Shown one piece after another: positions 1-5,403 of a stretch of 6,067 bases of DNA. The position numbers were made by a program, and so were the translations under genes. The notes beneath the pieces are model-generated. The model made no database searches. It was not told where the DNA came from and saw only the letters and a list, made by a program, of their open reading frames with translations. Each line of letters opens with the position of its first letter. Position 1 is the first letter of the stretch. The stretch lies in the NCBI GenBank assembly GCA_023230285.1, contig JALNXP010000157.1:1-6067 (forward strand), in the 5' to 3' direction. Source of the stretch: Bacteroidales bacterium (GTDB lineage Bacteria > Bacteroidota > Bacteroidia > Bacteroidales > BM520).

Positions 1-88
1 ATTTATAGCCTGCTTTTTCAAAAATTTTAAATGCGAAAATTGGTGCAAACCATTTGATTATCAGAAATGTTAAGATTACGCTGTCCAT
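1..88 (-). CDS. lepB: Probable signal peptidase I, N-terminal fragment (cut by window edge)
   Basis: This is the first 29 codons of a minus-strand gene that runs off the left edge. It starts at the ATG at 88-86 and reads MDSVILTFLIIKWF, followed by APIFAFKIFEKAGYK. The visible part is a hydrophobic, probably membrane-spanning segment ending in FEKAGYK. That pattern (a short helix, then a K-[KA]-AG-[YRW]-K motif) is familiar from the N-terminal DUF5684-like membrane region of many Bacteroidota signal peptidase I proteins. Those enzymes cleave signal peptides from exported proteins at the inner membrane. No catalytic Ser or Lys lies in the window, so the call rests on this short stretch and on position: lepB commonly follows dapB in this phylum. 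A Bacteroidota -7 box lies 17 bases upstream, which suggests its own transcription start. It could instead be another small membrane protein. Confidence 0.55.
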   Translation of the reverse strand, partial: MDSVILTFLIIKWFAPIFAFKIFEKAGYK

Positions 89-104
89 AATTTTTATTTT
101 ATTG

Positions 105-112
105 CAAAGGTA
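105..112 (-). promoter_or_regulatory. Bacteroidota -7 promoter box for the lepB-like gene
   Basis: On the minus strand these bases read TACCTTTG, a full match to the Bacteroidota sigma-ABfr -7 consensus TAnnTTTG, and continue as TACCTTTGCA. The same ten bases occur in front of nusB. The box lies 16 bases upstream of the ATG at 88, giving a predicted leader of only about 10 bases. The -33 element is weak: the nearest TTG on this strand (139-137) is 24 bases away, slightly longer than the usual spacing of about 19-21. Confidence 0.55.
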
Positions 113-188
113 TATGAAAATTTTAAATAATTACATCAATATATAATCAATAAAAATATAAAAGGTGAAAGATGATTTACAATTTTAC

Positions 189-890
189 TTATTCGCCAAG
201 TATATCTTTAAATTCAAAGAATCCTGTTTTTTTTGTAGTCAGCAGCCATTTTGCCGCTAAAAAAGCGCCGGAGACAAAAGCTTCTCGTGAGATGGCTGAA
301 TGGCTGAAGGTTATTATGTCAACGTCAGATTTGTAATAAATGTTGTGTTCACCGACAATTTCGCCTTCTCTTATGCTTGTTATGGGAATTTCGTTTTTTG
401 TGTTATTGCTGTCTGTAATGTTGTCTTTAATAATGTTTTGTAAAGCAATTGCAGTTCCACTCGGGATGTCTTTTTTATGAATATGATGAGTTTCGGAGAT
501 AGATATGTCATACAATCCGAATTGTGAAATCAAATGAGTTAATTTTGCTGTGATATTCATAAAGACATTCATGCCTATTGAGAAGTTGGGAGCGTAGAGC
601 AGTGTTTTTTTTTCGTCAGCACATAACAGTTTTATCTCCGGAAGTTTTTCGAGCCAGCCGGTAGTACCGCATACGACAGGTATGTTGTTGTCAAAGCAGT
701 GTATAAGGTTTTTATAAGCTGTTGCCGGCGTAGAAAATTCAAAGGCGAGGTCGCTTTTTAAAAAATTTCCTCTCTGTTTAAAGAAGTCTTCTTCGTTGTC
801 GATTATTGCAACAACTTTTTCGTTGTTGGAGGTTATGATTTTTTCGAGCGATTTGCCCATTTTCCCGTATCCTATTATGCTGTAATTCAT
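189..890 (-). CDS. dapB: 4-hydroxy-tetrahydrodipicolinate reductase
   Basis: DapB reduces 4-hydroxy-tetrahydrodipicolinate with NAD(P)H in the cytoplasm. This is the second committed step of the diaminopimelate/lysine pathway, which feeds peptidoglycan and protein synthesis. At 233 residues it is full length for the short Bacteroidota form. An N-terminal Rossmann motif GYGKMG is at residues 7-12, with an acidic residue after the second strand (D31) that would contact the adenosine ribose. CGTTGW (74-79) and APNFSIGMN (100-108) line the cofactor and substrate sites. The signature ETHHIHKKDIPSGTA (133-147) carries the catalytic pair H135 and K139, which align with E. coli H159 and K163, and the substrate-binding PSGT. 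SIREGEIVGEH (172-182) and HSAISREAF (197-205) complete the C-terminal domain. The ATG at 890-888 puts the Rossmann strand at the very N-terminus, so the start is secure. The gene begins 10 bases after the DUF5683 stop and is probably co-transcribed with parAB. Confidence 0.95.
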   Translation of the reverse strand: MNYSIIGYGKMGKSLEKIITSNNEKVVAIIDNEEDFFKQRGNFLKSDLAFEFSTPATAYKNLIHCFDNNIPVVCGTTGWLEKLPEIKLLCADEKKTLLYAPNFSIGMNVFMNITAKLTHLISQFGLYDISISETHHIHKKDIPSGTAIALQNIIKDNITDSNNTKNEIPITSIREGEIVGEHNIYYKSDVDIITFSHSAISREAFVSGAFLAAKWLLTTKKTGFFEFKDILGE

Positions 891-900
891 TTTGTTGTTT

Positions 901-1596
901 CTAAAAATTAATAGTTATTCCAATACCTTGTGCAAAGTAAGCTCCATTTTTATAAAATTGATTAAATGGTTGATTGAAAGGAGTAAAGGTTGGATATATT
1001 TTCATTGATAAATCTTCGGAGATGTCAAAATTCGTCAGGTGAGCATCTACGACAGCTTCTATAATATTAAGTCCATACCACGCAATGCTGATTATAGTGA
1101 ATAACTCTATATTGTATCTATATTGGTTGTATAGTGTTTCGAGTTTTGAAGTTGATGAATATTGAGTAGCGAAATCATTGGGCGGAGAGCCTTCAGAGCC
1201 TTCGCTAATCCAGATATAGGCTTGTTTTACTTGCGACATAGGCACGGCGTTTGAATATATCATATAGCCGGTGCCGCCGAGACCCGCCCATACTATTGGA
1301 ATTTTCCAATATTTGCGATTGTAAGCTTGTCCAAGACCGGGTAGAATTGCAGATAATGTTCCCGCTTTTTTGGGAGAGTGAATGTTTGTGCTTTGTAAGG
1401 TTTTTTCGACCGGAATATTTTTACCGTGAACGGTATCTGTATTGACAGAAGATACATTGCCGGAGTCTATGCTTGTGGAATTGATGTTTACCGGACTGCC
1501 GCTGTCTATTTTAAAGTACACGCTATCAGCACTTTGACAAAGGGCGGCGTACACACTTCCCCATATTAAAGCCATAAGGAGTACTTTGATTTTCAT
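901..1596 (-). CDS. DUF5683 domain-containing exported/membrane protein
   Basis: This 231-residue protein belongs to the Bacteroidota-specific DUF5683 family, whose biochemical function is unknown to me. The N-terminus (MKIKVLLMALIWGSVYAALC) looks like a signal peptide, with possible cleavage after VYA or a little later near QSA. A low-complexity Ser/Asn/Thr-rich linker follows (about 22-75). The family core begins with KAGTLSAILPGLGQAYNRKYWKIP (77-100), whose PGLGQxYNxKYWK signature is diagnostic. A hydrophobic segment (about 100-117) and a second one (about 163-184) follow, then VVDAHLTNFDIS (182-193) and a predicted beta-rich end finishing in GIGITINF. The start was set at the ATG at 1596-1594. 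The frame stays open to a TTG at 1632, but that would overlap parB and place 12 polar residues before the signal peptide. The gene lies 22 bases after parB and 10 before dapB. The C-terminal aromatic residue would suit an outer-membrane association, but this is inference. Confidence 0.85.
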   Translation of the reverse strand: MKIKVLLMALIWGSVYAALCQSADSVYFKIDSGSPVNINSTSIDSGNVSSVNTDTVHGKNIPVEKTLQSTNIHSPKKAGTLSAILPGLGQAYNRKYWKIPIVWAGLGGTGYMIYSNAVPMSQVKQAYIWISEGSEGSPPNDFATQYSSTSKLETLYNQYRYNIELFTIISIAWYGLNIIEAVVDAHLTNFDISEDLSMKIYPTFTPFNQPFNQFYKNGAYFAQGIGITINF

Positions 1597-1618
1597 TAGA
1601 GAAGTGTGTTTTGTTGTT

Positions 1619-2518
1619 TTATTCGTTTTCAAAAAGTTTTAATAAATTTTCCATATTCTTTTCGGAAGTAAAAGGTATTGTAATGCTGCCTTTTCCGTTT
1701 TTGCTTATTTTAATTTTAGCGTTAAGACCTGTTTTGGTTGCAAAACTTTGTCGGAAATTGGCTAATCGTACCGGTAAAATTTGTGGTGGCTTGCTATTAT
1801 GTTTTTTTGCCGTTTTTTTTGATTTGTCGCCGGCTATGAGTGCTTCGGTATCTCTTACGGATAAGTTTTTCTCAAGAATAATGCGTAGATATTCGATTAC
1901 TTCATTTTCATCACTTATAGAAGATAAAGGTTTGGCATGTCCGATAGATATTTTCCCTTCTTTTAGGGCGCATTGTACTAGGTCGGGCAGATTTAGCAGT
2001 CGTAAAAAATTTGATATTGTAGACCTGTCTTTTCCTATTTTTTGGCTCAACTCATCTTGAGTAAGGTTACATTCTTCAATAAGACGTTTGTAGCTGATAG
2101 CCACTTCGATAGGATTCAGATTTTTTCTATGGATATTTTCTACGAGAGCCATTTCGAGCATTTGTTCATCGTTGGCTATGCGTATGTAAGCCGGTATTGT
2201 TTCCAAGTTCAGCATTGCAGCGGCTTTAAACCGTCTGCCGCCGGAAATCAGCTGATATTTGTCGTTGCCGATTTTTCTCACTGTCACCGGTTGTATTATG
2301 CCATGTTCTTTTATAGAGTTAGCGAGTTCTTCTAATGCGACGGCTTCAAATTCGTTGCGAGGCTGAAACGGGTTGGTTTCTATTAGAGAGATAGGTATTT
2401 CGGATACAGCTCCAACTACAAAGTTGCCGGAGATGTCTTTTGAGGTGATGTCTGTTTCGGGGCTTGCAAGAATTGCGTTTAAACCTCTTCCTAAAGTTCT
2501 TTTGGTTGAATTACTCAT
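1619..2518 (-). CDS. parB: Chromosome-partitioning protein ParB (CTP-dependent DNA clamp)
   Basis: ParB binds parS sites, loads as a CTP-dependent sliding clamp and, with ParA, segregates the replication-origin region. The 299 residues show the standard order. A basic N-terminal ParA-stimulating motif KRTLGRGLNAIL is at 6-17. The CTP-binding ParB/Srx domain (about 38-130) holds NPFQPR (49-54), SGGRRFKAA (92-100) and ENIHRKNLNPIE (127-138). A helix-turn-helix (about 152-178, with DELSQKIGKDRSTISNFLRL) is followed by SIGHAKPL (191-198). A Lys-rich linker (231-243) leads to a C-terminal dimerisation domain (about 248-299). The second residue of the usual GERR motif is Gly here (G94), while both arginines remain. 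The E127-N128 pair needed for CTP/Mg chemistry is present. The ATG at 2518 lies inside the end of parA (ATGAGTAA, 8-base overlap), pointing to translational coupling. No parS-like palindrome was seen in the window. Confidence 0.95.
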   Translation of the reverse strand: MSNSTKRTLGRGLNAILASPETDITSKDISGNFVVGAVSEIPISLIETNPFQPRNEFEAVALEELANSIKEHGIIQPVTVRKIGNDKYQLISGGRRFKAAAMLNLETIPAYIRIANDEQMLEMALVENIHRKNLNPIEVAISYKRLIEECNLTQDELSQKIGKDRSTISNFLRLLNLPDLVQCALKEGKISIGHAKPLSSISDENEVIEYLRIILEKNLSVRDTEALIAGDKSKKTAKKHNSKPPQILPVRLANFRQSFATKTGLNAKIKISKNGKGSITIPFTSEKNMENLLKLFENE

Positions 2519-3329
2519 TATTGTCTTCGTTTTCTATTGTTTTATTATCTTCTTCTTGCTTCAGCATGTTGTTTTTCTTCAGTATTTCTCGAGCTAAATT
2601 CAAGTAATTTATTGCACCTGTAGAGTTGGCATCGTGCATTATAATGGTTTTTCCATAGCTTGAAGCTTCTACGAGTTTGATGTTTCTGCTGATTATGGTA
2701 TCAAAGACTAAGCTTTGGAAATGTGTTTTGACTTCTTCTAATACGTTACGTCTTACAATTTCTCTTTTATCGAACATCGTGACGAGTATACCTTCGATAG
2801 CAAGGTCGGTGTTAAGTCTTGATTGTATGATTTTTATGGTGTTCAACAATTTTCCTAAACCTTCGAGAGCAAAAAATTCTGCCTGCACAGGTATAATTAC
2901 GGAGTCTGAGGCTGTCAATGCGTTTACGGTAATTAAACCGAGGGAAGGAGAACAGTCTATAAGTATAAAATCATAATTATCTTTAATTTTACTGATGACA
3001 TTTTTTAGTTTGTACTCGCGATCTTTGATGTTGATGAGTTCTATTTCGGCACCTACCAAGTTTATGTGTGCCGGAAGTATGTCTAAGTTCGGCGTTTCTG
3101 TATTTATTATCACATCTTTTGGGTCTGCCATGTCGAGTATACATTCGTAAATGCTTGTAGAGATGTCACCAGTGTTTATTCCAAGTCCTGTAGAAGCATT
3201 TGCCTGCGGGTCAGCATCAATTATCAATGTTTTGTATTCCAAAATAGCAAGACTGCTTGCAAGATTTACTACTGTGGTAGTTTTTCCTACGCCACCTTTT
3301 TGATTAGCTACTGCTATAACTTTAGCCAT
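2511..3329 (-). CDS. parA: Chromosome-partitioning ATPase ParA (Soj/MinD family)
   Basis: ParA is a deviant-Walker ATPase. Its ATP-bound dimer coats the nucleoid and is released by ParB, which pulls origin regions apart. The 272 residues contain the deviant Walker A KGGVGKTT (11-18, signature K11 and P-loop K16), the Walker A' motif IDADPQAN (37-44, catalytic D40), Walker B FILIDCSP (121-128, D125) and the family motif EFFALEGL (151-158). The basic region around KREIVRRN (188-195) matches the part of the fold that contacts DNA. The end is markedly acidic and Asn-rich (EEDNKTIENEDNNE), with its last codons overlapping parB. The ATG at 3329 was chosen because it gives the usual MAKVIAVANQKGG start. 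An in-frame ATG at 3389 would add a hydrophobic 20-residue leader not seen in this family. The 116 bases upstream contain no clear -7 box, so transcription may come from the PUR gene upstream. Confidence 0.96.
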   Translation of the reverse strand: MAKVIAVANQKGGVGKTTTVVNLASSLAILEYKTLIIDADPQANASTGLGINTGDISTSIYECILDMADPKDVIINTETPNLDILPAHINLVGAEIELINIKDREYKLKNVISKIKDNYDFILIDCSPSLGLITVNALTASDSVIIPVQAEFFALEGLGKLLNTIKIIQSRLNTDLAIEGILVTMFDKREIVRRNVLEEVKTHFQSLVFDTIISRNIKLVEASSYGKTIIMHDANSTGAINYLNLAREILKKNNMLKQEEDNKTIENEDNNE

Positions 3330-3445
3330 ATATATATGTGTGTTTGCCGGTTTAATTAGTATTAATAATAAAATAACAGAGATAGGCATTATTTTGCACC
3401 TCTCTATTTTTCAACATAGTTGTTGTGCTTGTTGTATAGGAAAAA
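3330..3445. other. parA leader / intergenic spacer without recognisable promoter
   Basis: These 116 bases separate the PUR-protein stop from the parA start, and both genes read leftward. I found no TAnnTTTG box on the minus strand. The closest one-mismatch version (3384-3377, TATCTCTG) lacks a -33 TTG at normal spacing. The spacer holds an alternating AT run next to the parA start, a small palindrome CAACATAGTTG (3412-3422) and a near-tandem 9-base repeat of TTGTTGT (3420-3426 and 3429-3435). No GC-rich stem followed by a T run is present, so there is no sign of an intrinsic terminator for the PUR gene. Confidence 0.4.
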
Positions 3446-3811
3446 TTATTTATCTCCTAAATCTTCAAATTCTATGTCTTTATAAGAGGAAGAATATTCT
3501 TCTCCTTCTTCTTTAATTTCAGGAATTTCAGGTTTTACACCCGTTTCAACGAATGTGACAGCATCAGTTATCCCCTTGACGAATTTCTCGAAATCTTCTT
3601 TGTATAAGAAAAGTTTATGTTTTTCGTAAATAAATTTTCCTTTTTCATTGTCAAATTTCTTTTTACTTTCGGTAATTGTAATGTAACGTTCATTTGTACG
3701 AGTTTCTTTGACATCAAAGAAATATGTGCGCCTACCTGCTTTTACTTGTGTCGAAAACAATTCTTCCCTTAAGACGTCATCTTTGCTTTCATCCATATTA
3801 AAATTTTCCAT
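3446..3811 (-). CDS. PUR family DNA/RNA-binding protein (DUF3276)
   Basis: This small cytoplasmic protein of 121 residues has one PUR repeat, the fold of eukaryotic Pur-alpha and Borrelia BpuR, which bind single-stranded DNA and RNA as dimers. The core spans about residues 17-90. It has the strand pattern FSTQVKAGRRTYFFDVKE (19-36), then RYITITESKKKF (42-53), and the helix-leading EKHKLFLYKEDFEKFV (63-78). The basic and aromatic residues (K24, R27, R28, Y30, F31, F32, K50-K52) are those expected to stack on or contact nucleic acid. The remaining 30 residues form an acidic tail (EIPEIKEEGEEY and so on) without clear fold. The ATG at 3811 lies about 25 bases downstream of a TAAATTTG -7 box. A second in-frame Met is residue 6. 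The gene is divergent from nusB. The precise role in Bacteroidota is not known to me; post-transcriptional or transcriptional regulation is inference from the family. Confidence 0.88.
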   Translation of the reverse strand: MENFNMDESKDDVLREELFSTQVKAGRRTYFFDVKETRTNERYITITESKKKFDNEKGKFIYEKHKLFLYKEDFEKFVKGITDAVTFVETGVKPEIPEIKEEGEEYSSSYKDIEFEDLGDK

Positions 3812-3835
3812 CTGTTTGCGTTTTTAATTACAGTG

Positions 3836-3843
3836 CAAATTTA
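3836..3843 (-). promoter_or_regulatory. Bacteroidota -7 promoter box for the PUR-protein gene
   Basis: The minus strand reads TAAATTTG here and continues with CA, matching TAnnTTTG exactly. It lies 24 bases upstream of the ATG at 3811, so the predicted leader is about 18 bases. No good TTTG is found at -33. A T9A7 tract (3868-3883) occupies the region just upstream and could act as an UP-like element. Confidence 0.5.
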
Positions 3844-3867
3844 CAACACTTGATTTGTTTTTCGCTG

Positions 3868-3883
3868 TTTTTTTTTAAAAAAA
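3868..3883. promoter_or_regulatory. T9A7 tract between two divergent promoters
   Basis: Nine T residues are followed by seven A residues, roughly 40-55 bases upstream of the predicted PUR-gene start site and 57-72 upstream of that of nusB. Such homopolymer tracts are stiff or bent and can serve as UP elements for RNA polymerase. It is not a terminator, because no gene ends here and there is no GC-rich stem. The functional role is inference only. Confidence 0.3.
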
Positions 3884-3898
3884 TCTTATTTTTATTTG

Positions 3899-3933
3899 TT
3901 TGCTTGTCAGATAACTTAAAAAGTGTACCTTTG
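3899..3933 (+). promoter_or_regulatory. Promoter of the nusB operon (Bacteroidota -33/-7 type)
   Basis: A -7 box TACCTTTG at 3926-3933 matches TAnnTTTG fully. Upstream, TTTG at 3899-3902 (23-base spacer) and TTG at 3904-3906 (19-base spacer) are both candidate -33 elements, the latter at the classical distance. Transcription would begin near 3940 and give a leader of about 17 bases before the nusB ATG at 3957. This is the best-formed promoter in the window. Confidence 0.65.
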
Positions 3934-3956
3934 CAGCGTGTTATTTATATTTTTAT

Positions 3957-4916
3957 ATGCTGAATAGACGACATCTAAGAATTAAGACTTTACAGTCTTT
4001 GTATTCGTTCTTTTATTCCGGAGGAACTAATCTCGAATATGGTGAAAAAGAATTGCTCAGAAGTATTGACAAAACTAAAGAGCTGTTTATATGGCAATTA
4101 GCGTTAGCAATTAAACTTGTTGATGTGGCTGCCGCAATTACTGAAATTGGCAAGAAAAAGTTTTTTCCTACTGCTGAAGAACTGAACCCTAATATACGTT
4201 TTATTAATAACAAATTCATAGCAGGAATACGTCAAAATCCGGATGTTATAGCCAATATAAACAAATATAAAGTATCTTGGGACGATAATACGGAAGCAAT
4301 AAGAAGACTGTATCTTGCAATCAAAGACTCAGAACAGTATAAACAATATCTTGAAAGTGAAGATACTTTTTCTAATGATAAAGATTTTATCATTACCGTT
4401 TATACCGATTTTGTTTTTGATAACGACTTTTTTGCGGATTTTTATGAAACCAAAAGTATTTATTGGTATACCGACTTTTGTTTCATGAACTTTGTTATGG
4501 TTAAATTTATAGATGGTTATAAATTTTCCGAAGAAAGTCAGCCACTGCCGGAAATGATTAAAACTGTGGCTTATGATACAGAATATCAAGATGATAAAAA
4601 ATTTATAATAGACCTCTTTGATAAGGTCGTAATTCATAAAGAAAGAAATTATAATTATATTCAATCCAAGGTGATTAATTGGGAGATGGAAAGAGTTTCG
4701 GCGATGGATACTCTTATAATTGAAATGGCAATTACCGAAATCCTCGATTTTCCTACTATACCGGTGAAAGTATCAATGAATGAGTATATTGAACTGTCAA
4801 AGATATTCAGTACTCCTAAAAGTAAGTTTTTTATTAATGGAATATTAGATAGCTTAGTTGAAGATTTTAACAAAAAAAATCTTATAAATAAAACCGGCAG
4901 AGGACTTTTAGGTTAA
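3957..4916 (+). CDS. nusB: Transcription antitermination factor NusB (long Bacteroidota form)
   Basis: NusB binds boxA RNA with NusE (ribosomal protein S10) and supports antitermination and processing of rRNA transcripts. The 319 residues are more than twice the E. coli length of 139. The basic start RRHLRIKTLQSLYSFFYS (4-21) matches the RNA-binding first helix of NusB. The C-terminal half resumes the fold: ERVSAMDTLIIEMAITEIL (245-263), the PTIPVKVSMNEYIELSKIFS stretch (266-285) and FFINGILDSL (291-300), equivalent to the E. coli VPYKVAINEAIELAK and KFVNGVLD motifs. About 220 residues, rich in Asp, Phe and Tyr and predicted helical, separate these parts, against about 55 in E. coli. Such long forms are usual in Bacteroidota. 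The ATG at 3957 follows a strong -7 box by 23 bases. It has no Shine-Dalgarno sequence. The stop overlaps the next ATG by one base, implying coupled translation. Confidence 0.9.
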   Translation: MLNRRHLRIKTLQSLYSFFYSGGTNLEYGEKELLRSIDKTKELFIWQLALAIKLVDVAAAITEIGKKKFFPTAEELNPNIRFINNKFIAGIRQNPDVIANINKYKVSWDDNTEAIRRLYLAIKDSEQYKQYLESEDTFSNDKDFIITVYTDFVFDNDFFADFYETKSIYWYTDFCFMNFVMVKFIDGYKFSEESQPLPEMIKTVAYDTEYQDDKKFIIDLFDKVVIHKERNYNYIQSKVINWEMERVSAMDTLIIEMAITEILDFPTIPVKVSMNEYIELSKIFSTPKSKFFINGILDSLVEDFNKKNLINKTGRGLLG

Positions 4917-5389
4917 TGCTTGTTACAAAAAATTATTATAATATGCGACATCTTTTTTTGTTCTTAATTGTTGTGTTTATGTTGTTTACATCTTGTAACA
5001 ACGATAAAAAATTATCCGGTTCTTTAGTTACGAATCCTATAACTATGTCAGGTGATGCTGATATGTCAAAATTACCGGTCATCAAATTTTATAAAACAAG
5101 TCACGATTTTGGTGATTTGTCTGCCGGTGAAAGTGTCAGATATTCATTCAAATTTAAAAATGAAGGCAAATCGGATTTGCTTATATCTAAGGCTAAAGCC
5201 AGCTGTGGCTGTACAGTGGCAGAGTTTCCCAAAACGCCGATTAAACCCGGCGAAGAAAATTATATAGACGTAACTTTTGATGCAAAAGGTGTTATCGGAT
5301 TTCAGAATAAAAGTATAGAAGTGTTCACCAATGCACAGCCTAATGTCGTCACACTTACTGTTAGAGCCAATGTTAAAAGAGGTAGATAA
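4916..5389 (+). CDS. DUF1573 domain-containing lipoprotein
   Basis: This 157-residue protein begins with a lipoprotein signal peptide: hydrophobic LFLFLIVVFMLF (13-24) followed by the lipobox FTSC, with the acylated Cys at residue 27. It therefore should be anchored in the envelope by a lipid. The mature part carries one DUF1573 domain (about 55-152), an immunoglobulin-like beta fold recognisable by FYKTSHDFGDL (58-68), SFKFKNEGKSDLLI (77-90), SCGCTVAEFPKTPIKPGE (96-113), and a final strand pattern VTLTVRANV. The function of this common Bacteroidota domain is not established. C97 and C99 are typical of the family. The ATG at 4916 overlaps the nusB stop as TAATG. An alternative ATG at 4943 (residue 10) would leave a compact signal peptide starting MRHLFLF, and either start yields the same mature lipoprotein. 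The next gene starts 14 bases after the stop. Confidence 0.87.
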   Translation: MLVTKNYYNMRHLFLFLIVVFMLFTSCNNDKKLSGSLVTNPITMSGDADMSKLPVIKFYKTSHDFGDLSAGESVRYSFKFKNEGKSDLLISKAKASCGCTVAEFPKTPIKPGEENYIDVTFDAKGVIGFQNKSIEVFTNAQPNVVTLTVRANVKRGR

Positions 5390-5403
5390 CTTCTGTATAT
5401 AAT

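Noticed and set aside
1597..1632. Longer DUF5683 start at a TTG codon at 1632, overlapping parB.
   Set aside because: It needs a rare start codon and places 12 polar residues before the signal peptide. The ATG at 1596 starts the signal peptide directly and avoids the overlap.
1611..2060. 149-codon open frame on the plus strand opposite parB.
   Set aside because: It lies wholly antisense to a conserved gene, shows no recognisable domain, and reads as a mirror of parB codon use. The other antisense frames over parA, DUF5683, nusB and the TPR gene fail for the same reason.
3330..3389. In-frame upstream extension of parA from an ATG at 3389 (hydrophobic 20-residue leader).
   Set aside because: ParA proteins start a few residues before the Walker A lysine, and the ATG at 3329 gives exactly that. 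The extension is hydrophobic low-complexity sequence atypical for this cytosolic ATPase.
3412..3422. Palindrome CAACATAGTTG as a terminator stem downstream of the PUR gene.
   Set aside because: The stem is only 4 bases, is not GC-rich, and no T run follows on the transcribed strand.
1..3445. A parS site for ParB near parAB.
   Set aside because: I read the region for TGTTTCACGTGAAACA and its half sites. Only weak fragments such as AGGTGAAA near 163 appear, with no palindromic partner.
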